From Comamonas avium (GTDB taxonomy: Bacteria; Pseudomonadota; Gammaproteobacteria; Burkholderiales; Burkholderiaceae_C): a DNA stretch of 64,000 bases. Under the pieces are notes generated by a model, which saw only the letters and a list, made by a program, of their open reading frames with translations, had not been told where the DNA came from and made no database searches. The position numbers and the translations under genes are program-made. The stretch's first letter is position 1, and the number at the start of each line of letters is the position of its first letter. Of this stretch, positions 51,416-62,206 are shown in pieces. The stretch covers positions 89,661-153,660 of the forward strand of contig NZ_JACSQK010000001.1 of assembly GCF_014836675.1 (NCBI RefSeq). Reading direction: 5' to 3'.

Positions 51416-54400
51416 GTGACCTTGCATCTGACTCAGTTTGAGGGTGGAAACGCCCTGAGCTCGTTCCGCGCCCAGCAACTCCTGACCGATCTGGTCGCTA
51501 TCCATCCCAAGATCACGGGCATTGCCGCCCGATTTGTTCATATTGTCGCCACCGAGGCTGCCCCCACTGCAGAGCAATCGCAGCGTCTGGCGGCTCTGCT
51601 GACATACGGAGACCCCTATGAAGGTGGCAACGACGGCTTGGCGCTGCTCGTTACACCCCGTCTGGGCACGATCTCACCCTGGGCTTCCAAAGCTACGGAC
51701 ATTGCCCGCAACTGCGGCCTGTCGATCCAGCGCGTGGAGCGCATCACCGAGTTCCGTGTGGCGCTCAAATCTGGCTTGCTGGGTGGCACGCCGGAGCTGA
51801 GCACGGAGCAAATCGGTCAGATTGCAGCGCTGTTGCATGACCGCATGACCGAGTCGGTGGTGGCCAGCCGTGACGAAGCGCTGCAGCTGTTCACCACGCT
51901 GGACGCCAAACCCATGGAGTTTGTGGATGTGCTGGCAGGCGGCGCAGCCGCGCTGGAGACCGCCAACAAGCAATGGGGCCTGGCACTGGCGGAAGACGAA
52001 ATCGAATATCTCGTCAAAGCCTTCAACGGACTTGGCCGCAACCCCAGCGACGTCGAGCTGATGATGTTTGCGCAAGCCAACTCTGAGCACTGCCGCCACA
52101 AAATTTTCAACGCCAACTTCACCATTGATGGCGTGGCGCAAGACAAATCGCTGTTCGGCATGATCCGCAACACCGAAGCCGTCTCGCCCCAGCACACGGT
52201 GGTGGCGTATTCGGACAACGCCTCGGTCATGGAAGGCCATGAAGTCGAGCGTTTTGTCGCCCGATTTGACGCGAGCGCCGGCACCGTCAGCGCTCCCAGC
52301 TACCAAAAACAAACCGCCACCAGCCATGTGCTGATGAAGGTCGAGACGCACAACCACCCCACAGCCATCTCGCCGTTCCCCGGCGCATCGACGGGCGCGG
52401 GCGGTGAAATTCGTGACGAAGGTGCCACCGGCCGTGGCTCCAAGCCCAAGGCGGGTCTGACGGGCTTTACCGTCTCCAAGCTGTGGGGCAGTGAAGTGGG
52501 CAAGCCTGAGCACATTGCCAGCCCGCTGCAGATCATGATTGAAGGCCCCCTGGGTGGCGCGGCGTTCAACAACGAGTTTGGTCGTCCCAACCTGACGGGC
52601 TACTTTCGCGAGTACGAGCAGCAAGTAGGTGACATCACCCGTGGCTACCACAAGCCCATCATGCTGGCCGGTGGCCTGGGCGTGATTGATGCTGAGCAGA
52701 CCAAAAAAATTCTGTTCCCAGCGGGCACGCTGCTGATTCAGCTGGGTGGCCCCGGCATGCGCATTGGCATGGGCGGCGGTGCAGCCAGCTCCATGGCTTC
52801 GGGCACCAATGCAGCGGAGCTGGATTTTGACTCCGTGCAGCGTGGCAACCCCGAGATTGAGCGCCGTGCGCAAGAGGTCATCAACCACTGCTGGCAGCAA
52901 GGCGCGGCCAACCCCATTTTGGCGATCCACGATGTGGGCGCAGGTGGTCTGTCCAACGCCTTTCCTGAGCTGACCAACGACGCAGGCCGTGGCGCGCGCT
53001 TTGATCTGCGCAAGGTGAATCTGGAAGAGTCCGGCCTGGCCCCCAAGGAAATCTGGTCCAACGAGTCGCAAGAACGCTACGTGATGGCGATTGCACCCGA
53101 ATCGCTGGCGCAGTTCACCGCGTTCTGCGAGCGCGAACGCTGCCCGTTTGCCGTGATCGGCACCGCCACCGAAGAGCGTCAGCTGGTGCTGGAAGACACG
53201 GCGGTGGAGTCGGGCGACCAGAAGTACCCGGTCAACATGCCCATGGACGTGCTGCTGGGCAAGCCGCCCAAGATGGTCAAGGACGTCACCACCGTGGTGC
53301 GCGAGCTGCCCGCCATGGATTTGAACGGCCTGCCGCTGGAAAAAGCCGTGATCGAAGTGCTGGCCCACCCCACCGTGGCCTCCAAGCGCTTCCTGATCAC
53401 CATTGGCGACCGTGCCGTGGGTGGCTTGACGCACCGCGACCAGATGGTTGGCCCCTGGCAAGTGCCGGTGGCTGACGTGGCCGTCACTTTGGCTGACTTC
53501 AAGGGCTTCAAGGGTGAAGCCATGGCCATGGGCGAGCGCACGCCGCTGGCGGCCATCAACGCGCCTGCATCGGGCCGCATGGCGGTGGCTGAAGCCATCA
53601 CCAACATGCTGGCTGCGCCGATTGAGCTGTCCAAGGTGAAGATGTCTGCCAACTGGATGGCCGCTTGCGGCGAGCCCGGTGAAGACGCTGCGCTGTACGC
53701 CACCGTGAAGGCCGTGGGCATGGAGCTGTGCCCGGCGCTGAATATTTCGATCCCTGTGGGCAAGGACTCGCTGTCCATGCGCACGCAGTGGACAGAAAAC
53801 GGTCAGGTCAAGAAAGTCACATCACCTGTGAGCTTGCTGATCACCGGCTTTGCGTCGATTGACGATGTGCGTACCACGCTCACACCGCAGCTGGATGCCG
53901 ATGTGCAAGACAGCTCGCTGGTGCTGATCGATCTGGGCCGCGGCAAGATGCGCATGGGCGGCTCCATCATTGGCCAGGTGCTGAACCAGTCGGGCAACGA
54001 AACGCCTGATCTGGACGATGCCAAGGACTTGATCGCGCTGGTCGATGCCGTGAACGCGCTGCGTGCCCAGGGCAAGATTTTGGCCTACCACGACAAGGGT
54101 GACGGCGGCCTGCTGGCCACCGTGGCCGAGATGGCCTTTGCCGGCCATGTGGGCGTGGCGCTGAATGTGGACATGCTGATCACCGAAGGCGACGGCATCT
54201 CTGACAGCCGCATGGACTCGGGCGAAGGCAAGAACTGGGGCGCGCAAGTGTCCGGCCGCCGCGAAGAGCAGACCCTGCGCGCACTGTTCAACGAAGAGCT
54301 GGGTGTGGTGCTGCAAATTCGCACAGAAGACCGCAGCGAAGTGCTGCAGGTGCTGCGCGAGCACGGCCTGATTCAGTGCAGCCACATTGTGGGCAAGACG

Positions 54401-55426
54401 CGCCCGGCTGCATCGGCGATGGACGTGGGCAAGGGCGAGCTGCAAGTGTGGCGTGATGCCAAGAAGGTGTTTGGCGCCACATTGAGCGATCTGCACCAGG
54501 TGTGGGATGCCGTGAGCTGGAAAATTACCCAGCAGCGCGACAACCCCGTGTGTGCCGACAGCGAGCACGCCGCCGCTGGTGTGCCCAATGACCCCGGCAT
54601 GCACGTGCACCTGACGTTTGACCCGCAAGAAAGCGTGGCCGCGCCTTTCGTTAACGTGGCTGCCAAGCCCCGTGTGGCGGTGCTGCGCGAGCAGGGCGTG
54701 AATTCGCACGTGGAAATGGCCTACGCCTTCACCGAAGCAGGCTTTGAAGCCGTGGACGTGCACATGACCGACCTGCAGTCGGGCCGTGCCCAGCTGGCAG
54801 ACTTTGCCGGCGTGGTGGCCTGCGGTGGCTTCAGCTATGGCGACACACTGGGTGCCGGTATTGGCTGGGCGCGCTCCATCACGTTCAACGATCGCCTGTC
54901 CGAGCAGTTCCAGGCCTTCTTTGGCCGCACCGACACCTTCGGTCTGGGCGTGTGCAACGGCTGCCAGATGTTTGCCGAGCTGGCCGATATCATCCCCGGC
55001 GCGCAAGACTGGCCACGCTTTACGCAAAACCAGAGCAACCGCTTTGAAGCGCGTCTGAGCATGGTGCAAGTGCTGGAGTCGCCCAGCCTGTTCCTGCAGG
55101 GCATGGCCGGCTCGCGCCTGCCGATTGCGGTGGCACACGGTGAGGGGTACGCCAACTTCAAGTTCCGTGGCAACCCCGATCAGGTCATTGGCGCAATGCG
55201 TTATGTAGACAACTTTGGTCAGCCGACCGAGCAGTACCCGTTCAACCCCAACGGCTCCGCCGGTGGCCTGACCGCTGTGACCACGCAAGACGGCCGCTTC
55301 ACTGCCATGATGCCGCACCCTGAGCGTGTGTTCCGCAACGTGCAGATGAGCTGGACATCGGGCGACAAGTCGCAGTTCAGCCCCTGGATGCAAGTGTGGC
55401 GCAACGCCCGCAAGTGGCTGGGTTAA
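51416..55426 (+). CDS. purL: Phosphoribosylformylglycinamidine synthase
   Basis: Converts FGAR to FGAM in purine synthesis, using glutamine and ATP. It is the large single-chain form, 1336 residues: N-terminal PurS-like part, linker, two AIR-synthetase-like halves ([34 protein letters not shown]) and a C-terminal glutaminase with Cys1180 in GVCNGCQMF and PHPERVFRN. The start is GTG, giving [14 protein letters not shown], with only a weak CAGG upstream. Single gene with its own terminator. Confidence 0.97.
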   Translation: MTLHLTQFEGGNALSSFRAQQLLTDLVAIHPKITGIAARFVHIVATEAAPTAEQSQRLAALLTYGDPYEGGNDGLALLVTPRLGTISPWASKATDIARNCGLSIQRVERITEFRVALKSGLLGGTPELSTEQIGQIAALLHDRMTESVVASRDEALQLFTTLDAKPMEFVDVLAGGAAALETANKQWGLALAEDEIEYLVKAFNGLGRNPSDVELMMFAQANSEHCRHKIFNANFTIDGVAQDKSLFGMIRNTEAVSPQHTVVAYSDNASVMEGHEVERFVARFDASAGTVSAPSYQKQTATSHVLMKVETHNHPTAISPFPGASTGAGGEIRDEGATGRGSKPKAGLTGFTVSKLWGSEVGKPEHIASPLQIMIEGPLGGAAFNNEFGRPNLTGYFREYEQQVGDITRGYHKPIMLAGGLGVIDAEQTKKILFPAGTLLIQLGGPGMRIGMGGGAASSMASGTNAAELDFDSVQRGNPEIERRAQEVINHCWQQGAANPILAIHDVGAGGLSNAFPELTNDAGRGARFDLRKVNLEESGLAPKEIWSNESQERYVMAIAPESLAQFTAFCERERCPFAVIGTATEERQLVLEDTAVESGDQKYPVNMPMDVLLGKPPKMVKDVTTVVRELPAMDLNGLPLEKAVIEVLAHPTVASKRFLITIGDRAVGGLTHRDQMVGPWQVPVADVAVTLADFKGFKGEAMAMGERTPLAAINAPASGRMAVAEAITNMLAAPIELSKVKMSANWMAACGEPGEDAALYATVKAVGMELCPALNISIPVGKDSLSMRTQWTENGQVKKVTSPVSLLITGFASIDDVRTTLTPQLDADVQDSSLVLIDLGRGKMRMGGSIIGQVLNQSGNETPDLDDAKDLIALVDAVNALRAQGKILAYHDKGDGGLLATVAEMAFAGHVGVALNVDMLITEGDGISDSRMDSGEGKNWGAQVSGRREEQTLRALFNEELGVVLQIRTEDRSEVLQVLREHGLIQCSHIVGKTRPAASAMDVGKGELQVWRDAKKVFGATLSDLHQVWDAVSWKITQQRDNPVCADSEHAAAGVPNDPGMHVHLTFDPQESVAAPFVNVAAKPRVAVLREQGVNSHVEMAYAFTEAGFEAVDVHMTDLQSGRAQLADFAGVVACGGFSYGDTLGAGIGWARSITFNDRLSEQFQAFFGRTDTFGLGVCNGCQMFAELADIIPGAQDWPRFTQNQSNRFEARLSMVQVLESPSLFLQGMAGSRLPIAVAHGEGYANFKFRGNPDQVIGAMRYVDNFGQPTEQYPFNPNGSAGGLTAVTTQDGRFTAMMPHPERVFRNVQMSWTSGDKSQFSPWMQVWRNARKWLG

Positions 55427-55451
55427 ACGTTAGGCGCTGAGGGCGCAGTCC

Positions 55452-55482
55452 AAAAAGGCTCTGCAATCGCAGAGCCTTTTTT
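55452..55482 (+). terminator. Terminator of purL
   Basis: AAAAAGGCTCTGC and GCAGAGCCTTTTTT with a four-base loop. Confidence 0.88.
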
Positions 55483-55500
55483 ATGGATGCTGGATAAAAA

Positions 55501-55584
55501 TAAGAGCTTGTAGCGCTTACCCAATGGTGGTTTCAGATATAAAACTATCTAAAAGTGTTATAGGGTAAGCGATGTAAGCTATTA
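55501..55584. repeat. Palindromic intergenic repeat (copy E)
   Basis: Outer arms TAAGAGCTTGTAGCGCTTACCC and GGGTAAGCGATGTAAGCTATTA pair at 17 of 22 positions. The core TTCAGATATAAAACTATCT (55532-55550) is the exact complement of a segment in copy D. Confidence 0.75.
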
Positions 55585-55871
55585 TTTTGTTTTTGTGTAT
55601 GGCCGCACTGCTTGGGCGCTTGCAACTGCGCAGGAGGGTTTGTTCACCCCTGTCTGCGGCCTGTTTTTGCTGCGAGCTGGGCTTTGTGCGTCTTCCGGTT
55701 TACAGGGGAGCTCGTTTTGATGCTTCGTAGGCAGTGCGCAGCTTTCGTCTGGCCGTGCCCACTGTCTTGCTGATCAGGCCATGGCTCGATGGCTGCAATT
55801 GGCCATCAGCAGTCCTTGTCCTTGCGGCCACAATTGCACGTAACTTAATCTTCATTGGCGAGAGACAACGC
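55585..55871. other. Spacer before the Nudix gene
   Basis: No supported gene. A minus-strand frame ends RRKLRTAYEASKRAPL before a stop near 55700 and reads like a protein C-terminus, but no body or start is present, so debris or chance cannot be separated. Confidence 0.4.
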
Positions 55872-56351
55872 ATGATCCCACCAAAGTGGAGACCTCCGGC
55901 ACACATCAAAGTCAAAGCACTTGGACTGCACTGGCGAGAAGACAAGCTCCTTGCTGCAGAGGTCTTTGATGACCAGGGCCGCCTTCAAGGTGTTCGCCCG
56001 CTTGGAGGCAGTATCGAGTTCGGCGAGCAATGGCAATCCGCACTCATGCGCGAATTCAAAGAGGAGCTGAGCGTTGACGTTGAAATAAAAGGCTCTCCCC
56101 TGATCATGGAGAATATTTACACCCATGAAGGAGAGGTCGGCCATGAAGTCCTTTTCATTTGCGAAGTAGTGTTCAGTACCGCCATGTTCAGGCAGCACAG
56201 CAGCATCGAGTTCCATGAAGACAGCGGAACACCATGTACTGCAAGATGGTTTGATCTGGCGGAACTCGATTTGCCAGGCGGGCCTGCACTTTTCCCAGCA
56301 GGCCTTAAGACAGCGCTTCAAGGCTGGCTGCGTAGCTCATCTAATACCTGA
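55872..56351 (+). CDS. Nudix hydrolase
   Basis: A 159-residue Nudix protein. The Nudix box G-x5-E-x7-R-E-x2-E-E-x-G/V reads GSIEFGEQWQSALMREFKEEL, giving the Mg2+-binding Glu residues. The start is ATG 55872 (MIPPKWRPPAHIKVKALGLH). Substrate cannot be told from sequence. The gene precedes a small P-loop protein by 83 bases. Confidence 0.85.
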   Translation: MIPPKWRPPAHIKVKALGLHWREDKLLAAEVFDDQGRLQGVRPLGGSIEFGEQWQSALMREFKEELSVDVEIKGSPLIMENIYTHEGEVGHEVLFICEVVFSTAMFRQHSSIEFHEDSGTPCTARWFDLAELDLPGGPALFPAGLKTALQGWLRSSSNT

Positions 56352-56434
56352 ATGGAGTCGACCATAAACAGCCGGCGCCCAGGCTTGGCACGCGTTCTCA
56401 GCGACTGGCAGTGATGTAAAAGCAAAGGACAACG

Positions 56435-56971
56435 ATGCGCTATTTGGTGATTGGCACAAGTGGGGCGGGCAAGTCTACCTTTGCTAAGAAACTGGCAGTT
56501 CAGACTCAGTGCCCCTACATTGAATTGGATTCTTACTACTGGGGGCCAGGCTGGCAGGCAGTTGCACCCGAGCAGTTCAAGCGTTGCGTGGTTGAAGCGA
56601 CGCAAGGAACACGCTGGATAGCCGATGGCAACTACAGCGCTGTCCGAGAGGTGCTCTGGTCACGAGCCACGCATGTTGTGTGGCTCAACTACAGCCAATT
56701 TACGGTATTTTCTCGCTTGCTCTGGCGCACTCTCAGCCATGGCATCACTGGCAAGCGCCTGTCGCACGGAAACCGTGAGTCGCTGCGCATGGCGCTCTTT
56801 TCCAAAGACTCGATACTTCTGTGGTCACTGTCTAGCTATGCAAAAAACCAGTCAAAGTTTGCGGCTCTGCGCAAGCATGAAGATTTTTTGCATCTCCAGT
56901 GGGTAGAGATAACCAAGCCTTTAGAGGCCAGGGCGTTCCTCAAGTCGATCGCTTCTTCACCAGAGCGCTGA
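56435..56971 (+). CDS. P-loop nucleoside-kinase-like protein
   Basis: A 178-residue protein of the adenylate-kinase-like P-loop class often labelled topology modulation protein (FlaR-like). Walker A is VIGTSGAGKSTFAKKLA; ELDSYYWGPGW and WIADGNYS are typical of this group. AAAGGACAACG precedes the ATG. The phosphorylated substrate is unknown; the topology name comes from an old annotation and should not be taken as function. Confidence 0.78.
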   Translation: MRYLVIGTSGAGKSTFAKKLAVQTQCPYIELDSYYWGPGWQAVAPEQFKRCVVEATQGTRWIADGNYSAVREVLWSRATHVVWLNYSQFTVFSRLLWRTLSHGITGKRLSHGNRESLRMALFSKDSILLWSLSSYAKNQSKFAALRKHEDFLHLQWVEITKPLEARAFLKSIASSPER

Positions 56972-57098
56972 CAAGGCTTGATATCCACTGTCTTGCGGCA
57001 GCCAAGTCTTTCAATGACCACTTTAGAGTGGCTCGGCTGTCGGCTCAGGGGGGGCGATCTGCAGCTGTTGCCATCCGGCCCCAGGAGCAGTCGCTAGA

Positions 57099-57128
57099 AC
57101 TGTCCCTCACTGTCAGGTGAAGGACAGT
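57099..57128 (-). terminator. Inverted repeat after leuA
   Basis: ACTGTCCCTCAC and GTGAAGGACAGT pair with one mismatch. Ten bases past the leuA stop on the minus strand, no T tract. Possible mRNA end. Confidence 0.4.
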
Positions 57129-57138
57129 AAAAGTAGCC

Positions 57139-58806
57139 TTAACTGGCGCAGTGGCTCAATCTCATCGCCGCGTTGAGGACCGCAAGCACCGAAGCTTTCA
57201 CAATATTGGCATCTTTTCCAGCACCGAATCTGGAACCCGCTACACCTGCGCAGCTCGCTTCAACAATCGCCACAGCGCATGCCTGCGCCCCTGTGCCCAA
57301 GCTTCGCTCCTCATAGCTGTCGATGCGTATGGGCAGATTCAGCGCTGCAACGGTGGCAGCGATTGGGCCATTGCCAGTACCAATGCTCGTCTGGGGCTGG
57401 CCTTGTTCATTCAACCACTGCAGTTCAATCCCTTGCCCGCTAGCATCTTCAAATAGCCGGTGGCTGATGTATTGCATCGACCCAGCGTTCGTGCAGGGTG
57501 CCAAATAGGTGCTCTGAAATACATCCCAGATCTGGTGACTGGACAGTTCCGTTTCACTGGCATCAGCCATCGCCTGAACAATGGAGCTGAATTCAATCTG
57601 CATACGCCTTGGCATCACAATGCCATGGTCGCGTTGCATAAGGTAGGCAATCCCTCCCTTACCGGACTGGCTGTTGACCCGGACAATGCTGTCGTAAGTA
57701 CGACCCAGATCTTTGGGATCTACAGGCAGGTAAGGCACCCGCCACAGCGCACCAGGCTTTTGCGCCGCAAAACCTTTGGCAATTGCATCTTGGTGAGAGC
57801 CTGAGAACGCTGTGAACACCAGGTCGCCGGCATAGGGATGGCGTGGATGGATTGGCAACGCAGTGCATTCTTCCGCAATGCGTGCCAGGCCGGAAATGTC
57901 GGAAAAATCCAACCCTGGCGCAATGCCCTGGGTGTAGAGGTTCAAAGCCAGCGTCACCACATCCAGATTGCCACTTCGCTCGCCGTTTCCAAACAAGCAG
58001 CCTTCAACGCGCTGCGCACCAGCCAGTACAGCCTGCTCCGCGCAGGCCACGCCTGTGCCTCGATCATTGTGCGGATGGACCGACAGCACGACGTGTTCGC
58101 GCCGAGCCAGGTGCCTGCTCATCCATTCAATTTGGTCTGCAAACACATTGGGAGTAGACACCTCGACGGTGGTTGGCAGGTTGATGATCACTGGCCGCTG
58201 CGGCCCCGCATTCCATGCAGCAATGGCTGCGTTGCACACTTGCAGTGATACCTCCAGTTCTGCCATGCAAAAGGTCTCGGGCGAATACTGCAGCACCCAT
58301 TCGGTTTGCGGGTGCTCTTGTGTCAGCCGTTTAAGCAGCTGAACGTGGTGCTCCACCATCGTGATGATCTGTGGCACCTCCATGCCAAAGACAATTTCTC
58401 GAAACGCTGGCGCAATTGCGTTGTACAGATGAACGATTACACGGCGCGCTCCAGCTACGCTTTGCACGGTGGTGGCGATTAGATCTTCACGCAATTGCGT
58501 AATAACCATCGGTGTCACGTCATCAGGAATCAAGTGCGCATCGATCAAGTGACGCACGATGTCAAAGTCTGTTTGCGAGGCCGACGGAAAACCTACTTCA
58601 ATTTCCTTGAAACCTATGCGCACAAGCTCTTGAAACAGCCGCAGCTTGCGCTCGCGGTTCATGGGTTCAAACAATGCCTGGTTGCCATCACGCAAGTCGG
58701 TGGATAACCAAGTCGGAGCTTTTGTCAGCGTGCGCGATGGCCATTGGCGATCAGGCAAGTTAACGACAGGAAAGGCGCGGTATTTTTCACAGGGATTAGC
58801 CAGCAT
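57139..58806 (-). CDS. leuA: 2-isopropylmalate synthase
   Basis: Condenses acetyl-CoA with 2-oxoisovalerate, first step of leucine synthesis. It is the long form, 555 residues. The TIM-barrel starts with STDLRDGNQALFEPM; GFPSASQTDFD, LSVHPHNDRGT and GCLFGNGERSGN follow, and a C-terminal regulatory domain covers about 430-555. No leuB, leuC, leuD or ilv genes are close, so it may be a second copy. It is divergent from an AraC-type regulator. Confidence 0.9.
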   Translation of the reverse strand: MLANPCEKYRAFPVVNLPDRQWPSRTLTKAPTWLSTDLRDGNQALFEPMNRERKLRLFQELVRIGFKEIEVGFPSASQTDFDIVRHLIDAHLIPDDVTPMVITQLREDLIATTVQSVAGARRVIVHLYNAIAPAFREIVFGMEVPQIITMVEHHVQLLKRLTQEHPQTEWVLQYSPETFCMAELEVSLQVCNAAIAAWNAGPQRPVIINLPTTVEVSTPNVFADQIEWMSRHLARREHVVLSVHPHNDRGTGVACAEQAVLAGAQRVEGCLFGNGERSGNLDVVTLALNLYTQGIAPGLDFSDISGLARIAEECTALPIHPRHPYAGDLVFTAFSGSHQDAIAKGFAAQKPGALWRVPYLPVDPKDLGRTYDSIVRVNSQSGKGGIAYLMQRDHGIVMPRRMQIEFSSIVQAMADASETELSSHQIWDVFQSTYLAPCTNAGSMQYISHRLFEDASGQGIELQWLNEQGQPQTSIGTGNGPIAATVAALNLPIRIDSYEERSLGTGAQACAVAIVEASCAGVAGSRFGAGKDANIVKASVLAVLNAAMRLSHCAS

Positions 58807-59077
58807 GGGAGCCTCGATATAGGTGGACTAAGTTGCTGAGTTTCCTGCTCCAAGGAGCTGGCTAATGTCGGGATCTGGGGAACCCAGCTTGGGACGATTC
58901 GCAAACGCATGCGGACAGACCCCGATCCAATGACAGGGCTGGTAGGCATAGCGAAAACGTGTGCGAAAAGTTCACTGGAAAAGACTTGTGTAAAGCAATG
59001 CCCGCACTTTAGACTTTCTTGAAAGAGGTATCTATCAAAAAATACCCATTCGTTTTATCAATTTGGACATTTAACTT
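58807..59077. promoter_or_regulatory. Divergent leuA / araC-type control region
   Basis: About 270 bases without a gene. It holds small palindromes such as CTGGGGAACCCAG near 58875 on the leuA leader side. No T-box or leader peptide with Leu codons was recognised. Confidence 0.4.
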
Positions 59078-59914
59078 ATGGGCTTTGCTTCACCAGATCG
59101 CCAGGGACACGCGCTTGAGCCATGCCAAGCACAGACAGCTTCAGACCTGCCTGTCTCGGGTGTCGTGGAGTGCTACCCCGCAGCCCATGTCGTGCCCCCG
59201 CATAGCCATCCGCATGGGCACTTAATTTATGCATCTACCGGAGTCTTGCTCGTCAAGGCGGCTACCGGGCAATGGCTGGTCCCACCCACCACCGCGGTGT
59301 GGCTGCGCCCCTGCGTTGAACACGAGCTCATGGCAATGACTGCAGTCACCGCACATGGCATCTTCATTGCCGAGCACATCGCAAAAGAGCTGCCGCAGAT
59401 GGATTGCGTCGTGAACGTATCGCCTCTGATGCGCGAAATCATCTCGGCCCTGGTCAACGGGCCTCTTGAGCCACCTTTGCAGCTGCGTGATGCACTTTTA
59501 GGTCAACTGCTTGTGCAAGAGTTGAAAACGGTAGGGCACCTGCCGTTTTATTTGCCGTGGCCCGATGACCAGCAGATGAGTGAAGTTTGCGAATACCTGA
59601 TGCGACACCCCTCACATGCAAACAATGCCGACAGCATTGCTCAGCGCTATGCAATGACTTCCAAGACCCTGCATCGCCGCTTTTTGAAAAGTACGGGCAT
59701 GAATTTCGGGCAATGGCGTCAAAAGATGCGCTTAATCAAGTCCATCGAGATGCTGCTGCAGGGAAGGGCAATCATCACTGTCGCAGCCCAAAGCGGCTAC
59801 GACAGTCATAGCGCCTACTGCGTGGCGTTTAAAAAGACCTTCGGCTGTCCTCCCTCTGAGTTCATCGCAGCGGCGCGAAACATCAAAAACAATGCACAAG
59901 AAATGTCCCCCTAG
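59078..59914 (+). CDS. AraC-family transcription regulator with cupin sensor
   Basis: A 278-residue regulator. The N-terminal half is a cupin-like domain (VVPPHSHPHGHLIYASTG, VPPTTAVWLRP); the C-terminal half has two helix-turn-helix units (SIAQRYAMTSKTLHRRFLK; ITVAAQSGYDSHSAYCVAFK) and ends TFGCPPSEF. It lies between leuA and the phosphonate cluster, so it may control either; I cannot tell which. Confidence 0.88.
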   Translation: MGFASPDRQGHALEPCQAQTASDLPVSGVVECYPAAHVVPPHSHPHGHLIYASTGVLLVKAATGQWLVPPTTAVWLRPCVEHELMAMTAVTAHGIFIAEHIAKELPQMDCVVNVSPLMREIISALVNGPLEPPLQLRDALLGQLLVQELKTVGHLPFYLPWPDDQQMSEVCEYLMRHPSHANNADSIAQRYAMTSKTLHRRFLKSTGMNFGQWRQKMRLIKSIEMLLQGRAIITVAAQSGYDSHSAYCVAFKKTFGCPPSEFIAAARNIKNNAQEMSP

Positions 59915-60015
59915 GGCGGCTTTTCATCACTGCATTTGGCAAAAAGCAGCCCTCAAGGGCATCTCTGGAGAGGCGGTTTCCAGGCTGGTTGCAGCCGTTT
60001 AACTTCGAAGCGGCC

Positions 60016-60044
60016 AGTGACTGCGCACGCGCCAGGCAGTCACT
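60016..60044 (-). terminator. Inverted repeat after phnX
   Basis: AGTGACTGC and GCAGTCACT are exact complements around an 11-base loop, 12 bases past the phnX stop on the minus strand. No T tract. Confidence 0.45.
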
Positions 60045-60055
60045 GAACCCTGATG

Positions 60056-60922
60056 TTAGCCAGCAGGCGCTTCACCTCGGCGCATACGTTCGCAGATGTC
60101 TGCCAAGACCGTCGGCAAGTCCGCAATACTCCTCACAACGTAATGCGCGCCCGATTTTTGAAGCTTGGCCTCAGCCACAGCCACTCTGGCATTGATTTCA
60201 GCGGTTGGAGCCTTCGAGTATTCCTCGGCGCTGTAGCCAACTTCGTTTCCGGACAAGCTTAAGCCAACAGTCCACATGCCAGCATTAAGTCCTTCTTCAA
60301 TACCGGGGACAGTGTCATCCACCTTCACGCAGGCACGCACATTGCTGATGCCCAAGGCCAGCACATTGGCCAGCGCCATATAGGGGCCGGGGCGGCCACC
60401 TGAGGATAGTTCATCACCAGCGACAACATGGTCTGCACAGATGCCGGCCTTGGCGGCCTGGGGCAGCAGCTGATTGAGAACTTCCCGGGGATAGCCAGAG
60501 CATGAGCCCACTTTCAGGCCATTGGCACGCAGCCATTGCAGCACTTGCACGGCCCCGTCAATTGGCGCAGAAAACTCTCCCACCTTGGCAATTTGCATGG
60601 GCATAAAGCGCGCGTAGATATCGTCCACATCAGCATTGCTTGGATTACGCCCAAACTTGCTGCTCCACTGCGCTGCAATACTAGGGTCTTGCAGCAGTTG
60701 ATGGATATGGTCCCACTTGGACAAACCCATTGGCCCTCGCGCTTGTGTCAGCGTAATGGTGATACCAAATGTCGAAAATGCTTCTACAAAAATCTGCGTA
60801 GGTGCCAGTGAACCAAAATCGACCAGTGTCCCGGCCCAGTCAAAAATGACAGCTTGTAAAGGAGAGAGATCAACCGCTTGTGTGTCGAGCGTTTGAATTT
60901 CTGCGGCAGTGATGGCGTTCAT
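60056..60922 (-). CDS. phnX: Phosphonoacetaldehyde hydrolase (phosphonatase)
   Basis: Cleaves the C-P bond of phosphonoacetaldehyde to acetaldehyde and phosphate. A HAD-superfamily enzyme of 288 residues. The nucleophile Asp is in VIFDWAGTLVDFGS, the Schiff-base Lys in GPMGLSKWDHI, and CSGYPREV and KVDDTVPGIEEG complete the HAD motifs. ATG 60922 (MNAITAAEIQ) has AAGAG upstream; the frame is open 13 codons earlier. The aminoethylphosphonate transaminase PhnW is not in the window. Confidence 0.93.
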   Translation of the reverse strand: MNAITAAEIQTLDTQAVDLSPLQAVIFDWAGTLVDFGSLAPTQIFVEAFSTFGITITLTQARGPMGLSKWDHIHQLLQDPSIAAQWSSKFGRNPSNADVDDIYARFMPMQIAKVGEFSAPIDGAVQVLQWLRANGLKVGSCSGYPREVLNQLLPQAAKAGICADHVVAGDELSSGGRPGPYMALANVLALGISNVRACVKVDDTVPGIEEGLNAGMWTVGLSLSGNEVGYSAEEYSKAPTAEINARVAVAEAKLQKSGAHYVVRSIADLPTVLADICERMRRGEAPAG

Positions 60923-60967
60923 GGATGGTTCTCTTGAAAAATCAAATTGTGGTGAAGGCAATAGCTA

Positions 60968-62074
60968 TCAGGCACTTGCCAATCTGCAGATAAAGTTGCG
61001 ACCTCGCGGGCCGTTTGCGGCTTTGTGGAGCATTTTTTTCCATGCACCCGGCTCGATCCCGTAATGCGTGGGATCTGTTGCAACACCGAGCTTTTGCAAG
61101 AAGTTGCACAGGCGTTTTTTGGCAATTGCCGGCTCGATGGTGTTGAAGATGGACAGCAGCGCTGCATCAACCTGCGCATCACTGCCTAAGGCCATCTCCA
61201 GCACTAACGGCAAGCTAAATGAGCAAGCGATACCGTGCGGTACACCGTGCTGCAGCGTGATGTCGTAAGACAGTGAATGCGCCAGCGCCGTTTTGGTGTT
61301 GGAGAATGCGAGCCCGGCCAGCAAAGCGGCCTGAGCCATGTCGCTTCGAAGCTGCACATTGCACAGATCGTCCATCAAGGCAGGTAGCGTCGCCATCACT
61401 TGGCGGGCAGCTTGCACCGCCAGCGATATGGAAACGGGGTTGCGATTGACGTTCCAGATCGACTCCAGTGCATGCGACAGCGCATCCAGCCCCGAGGCCA
61501 GGGTCGCACCGGCAGGCAAGCTGCGCATCAACCCAGCATCAATGATGGCGGCCTCAGGCCAGGTGCATGCTTGATGCAGTGAATGCTTGCGCCCGCCTGC
61601 TTGGTCCCAGATGGTGGCCCAAGGCGTGACTTCGCTGCCAGTACCTGCCGTTGTCGGGATAGCGATCAATGCCTTGTGTGCATTGGTTTGACTGGTCGCT
61701 GGTAATTGGCCTGCCTGTTCAAGCACCTCCAGCAATTGTTCAAACTTGCCGCTGGGGGTTGCGCACAACAATGCCTTCGCAGAGTCAATGGCACTGCCGC
61801 CACCTAAGGCCACGATGACAGGTACATCTGCATGCTCACGCTGCACTTGCTCATACAACGGAGCCAGCCATTGGACATCCGGGTTGGGGGCAATGGTGTC
61901 GATGACTCCGTGCAATTGCTCGCCGACCAGCTGCTGGGTACGTTCTATCATCCCGAGTTCATGCGCTTCAGGAAACGTCACCAGAATGCAGCTGCGACCT
62001 GCAAGCAATGCAGGCAATTTATCCAGGCTGTTGATGCCTGCAGTGACGTTTACGGGGTTGTGATACTTCCACAC
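60968..62074 (-). CDS. Phosphonate-associated iron-containing alcohol dehydrogenase
   Basis: A 368-residue group III alcohol dehydrogenase starting MWKYHNPVNV with a GTG codon. ALGGGSAIDSAKAL binds NAD(P); TTAGTGSEVTPWATI, the metal Asp and His in GLDALSHALES, and two further His in ALAHSLSYD and GVPHGIAC are present. It fits the family found in phosphonate clusters (TIGR03405-like), proposed to act on phosphonoacetaldehyde or the acetaldehyde made by PhnX; which of the two is not settled by sequence. Confidence 0.82.
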   Translation of the reverse strand: MWKYHNPVNVTAGINSLDKLPALLAGRSCILVTFPEAHELGMIERTQQLVGEQLHGVIDTIAPNPDVQWLAPLYEQVQREHADVPVIVALGGGSAIDSAKALLCATPSGKFEQLLEVLEQAGQLPATSQTNAHKALIAIPTTAGTGSEVTPWATIWDQAGGRKHSLHQACTWPEAAIIDAGLMRSLPAGATLASGLDALSHALESIWNVNRNPVSISLAVQAARQVMATLPALMDDLCNVQLRSDMAQAALLAGLAFSNTKTALAHSLSYDITLQHGVPHGIACSFSLPLVLEMALGSDAQVDAALLSIFNTIEPAIAKKRLCNFLQKLGVATDPTHYGIEPGAWKKMLHKAANGPRGRNFICRLASA

Positions 62075-62206
62075 GGTCAGAGTCTTTTCAAATATTGAGG
62101 ATGCAATTGGCCCTGTGCGCTGGAGCTGAGTGCACAGAAAGCTAATTTTTTGATGGATTGAATGTGGTGCTTCGATTGCGCACCACTGAATGCGCAGTGG
62201 GCCAAA

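Noticed and set aside
51674-53461. Long minus-strand open frames within purL, also at 53822-55393.
   Set aside because: purL motifs and catalytic residues are intact on the plus strand; the minus frames have shadow composition.
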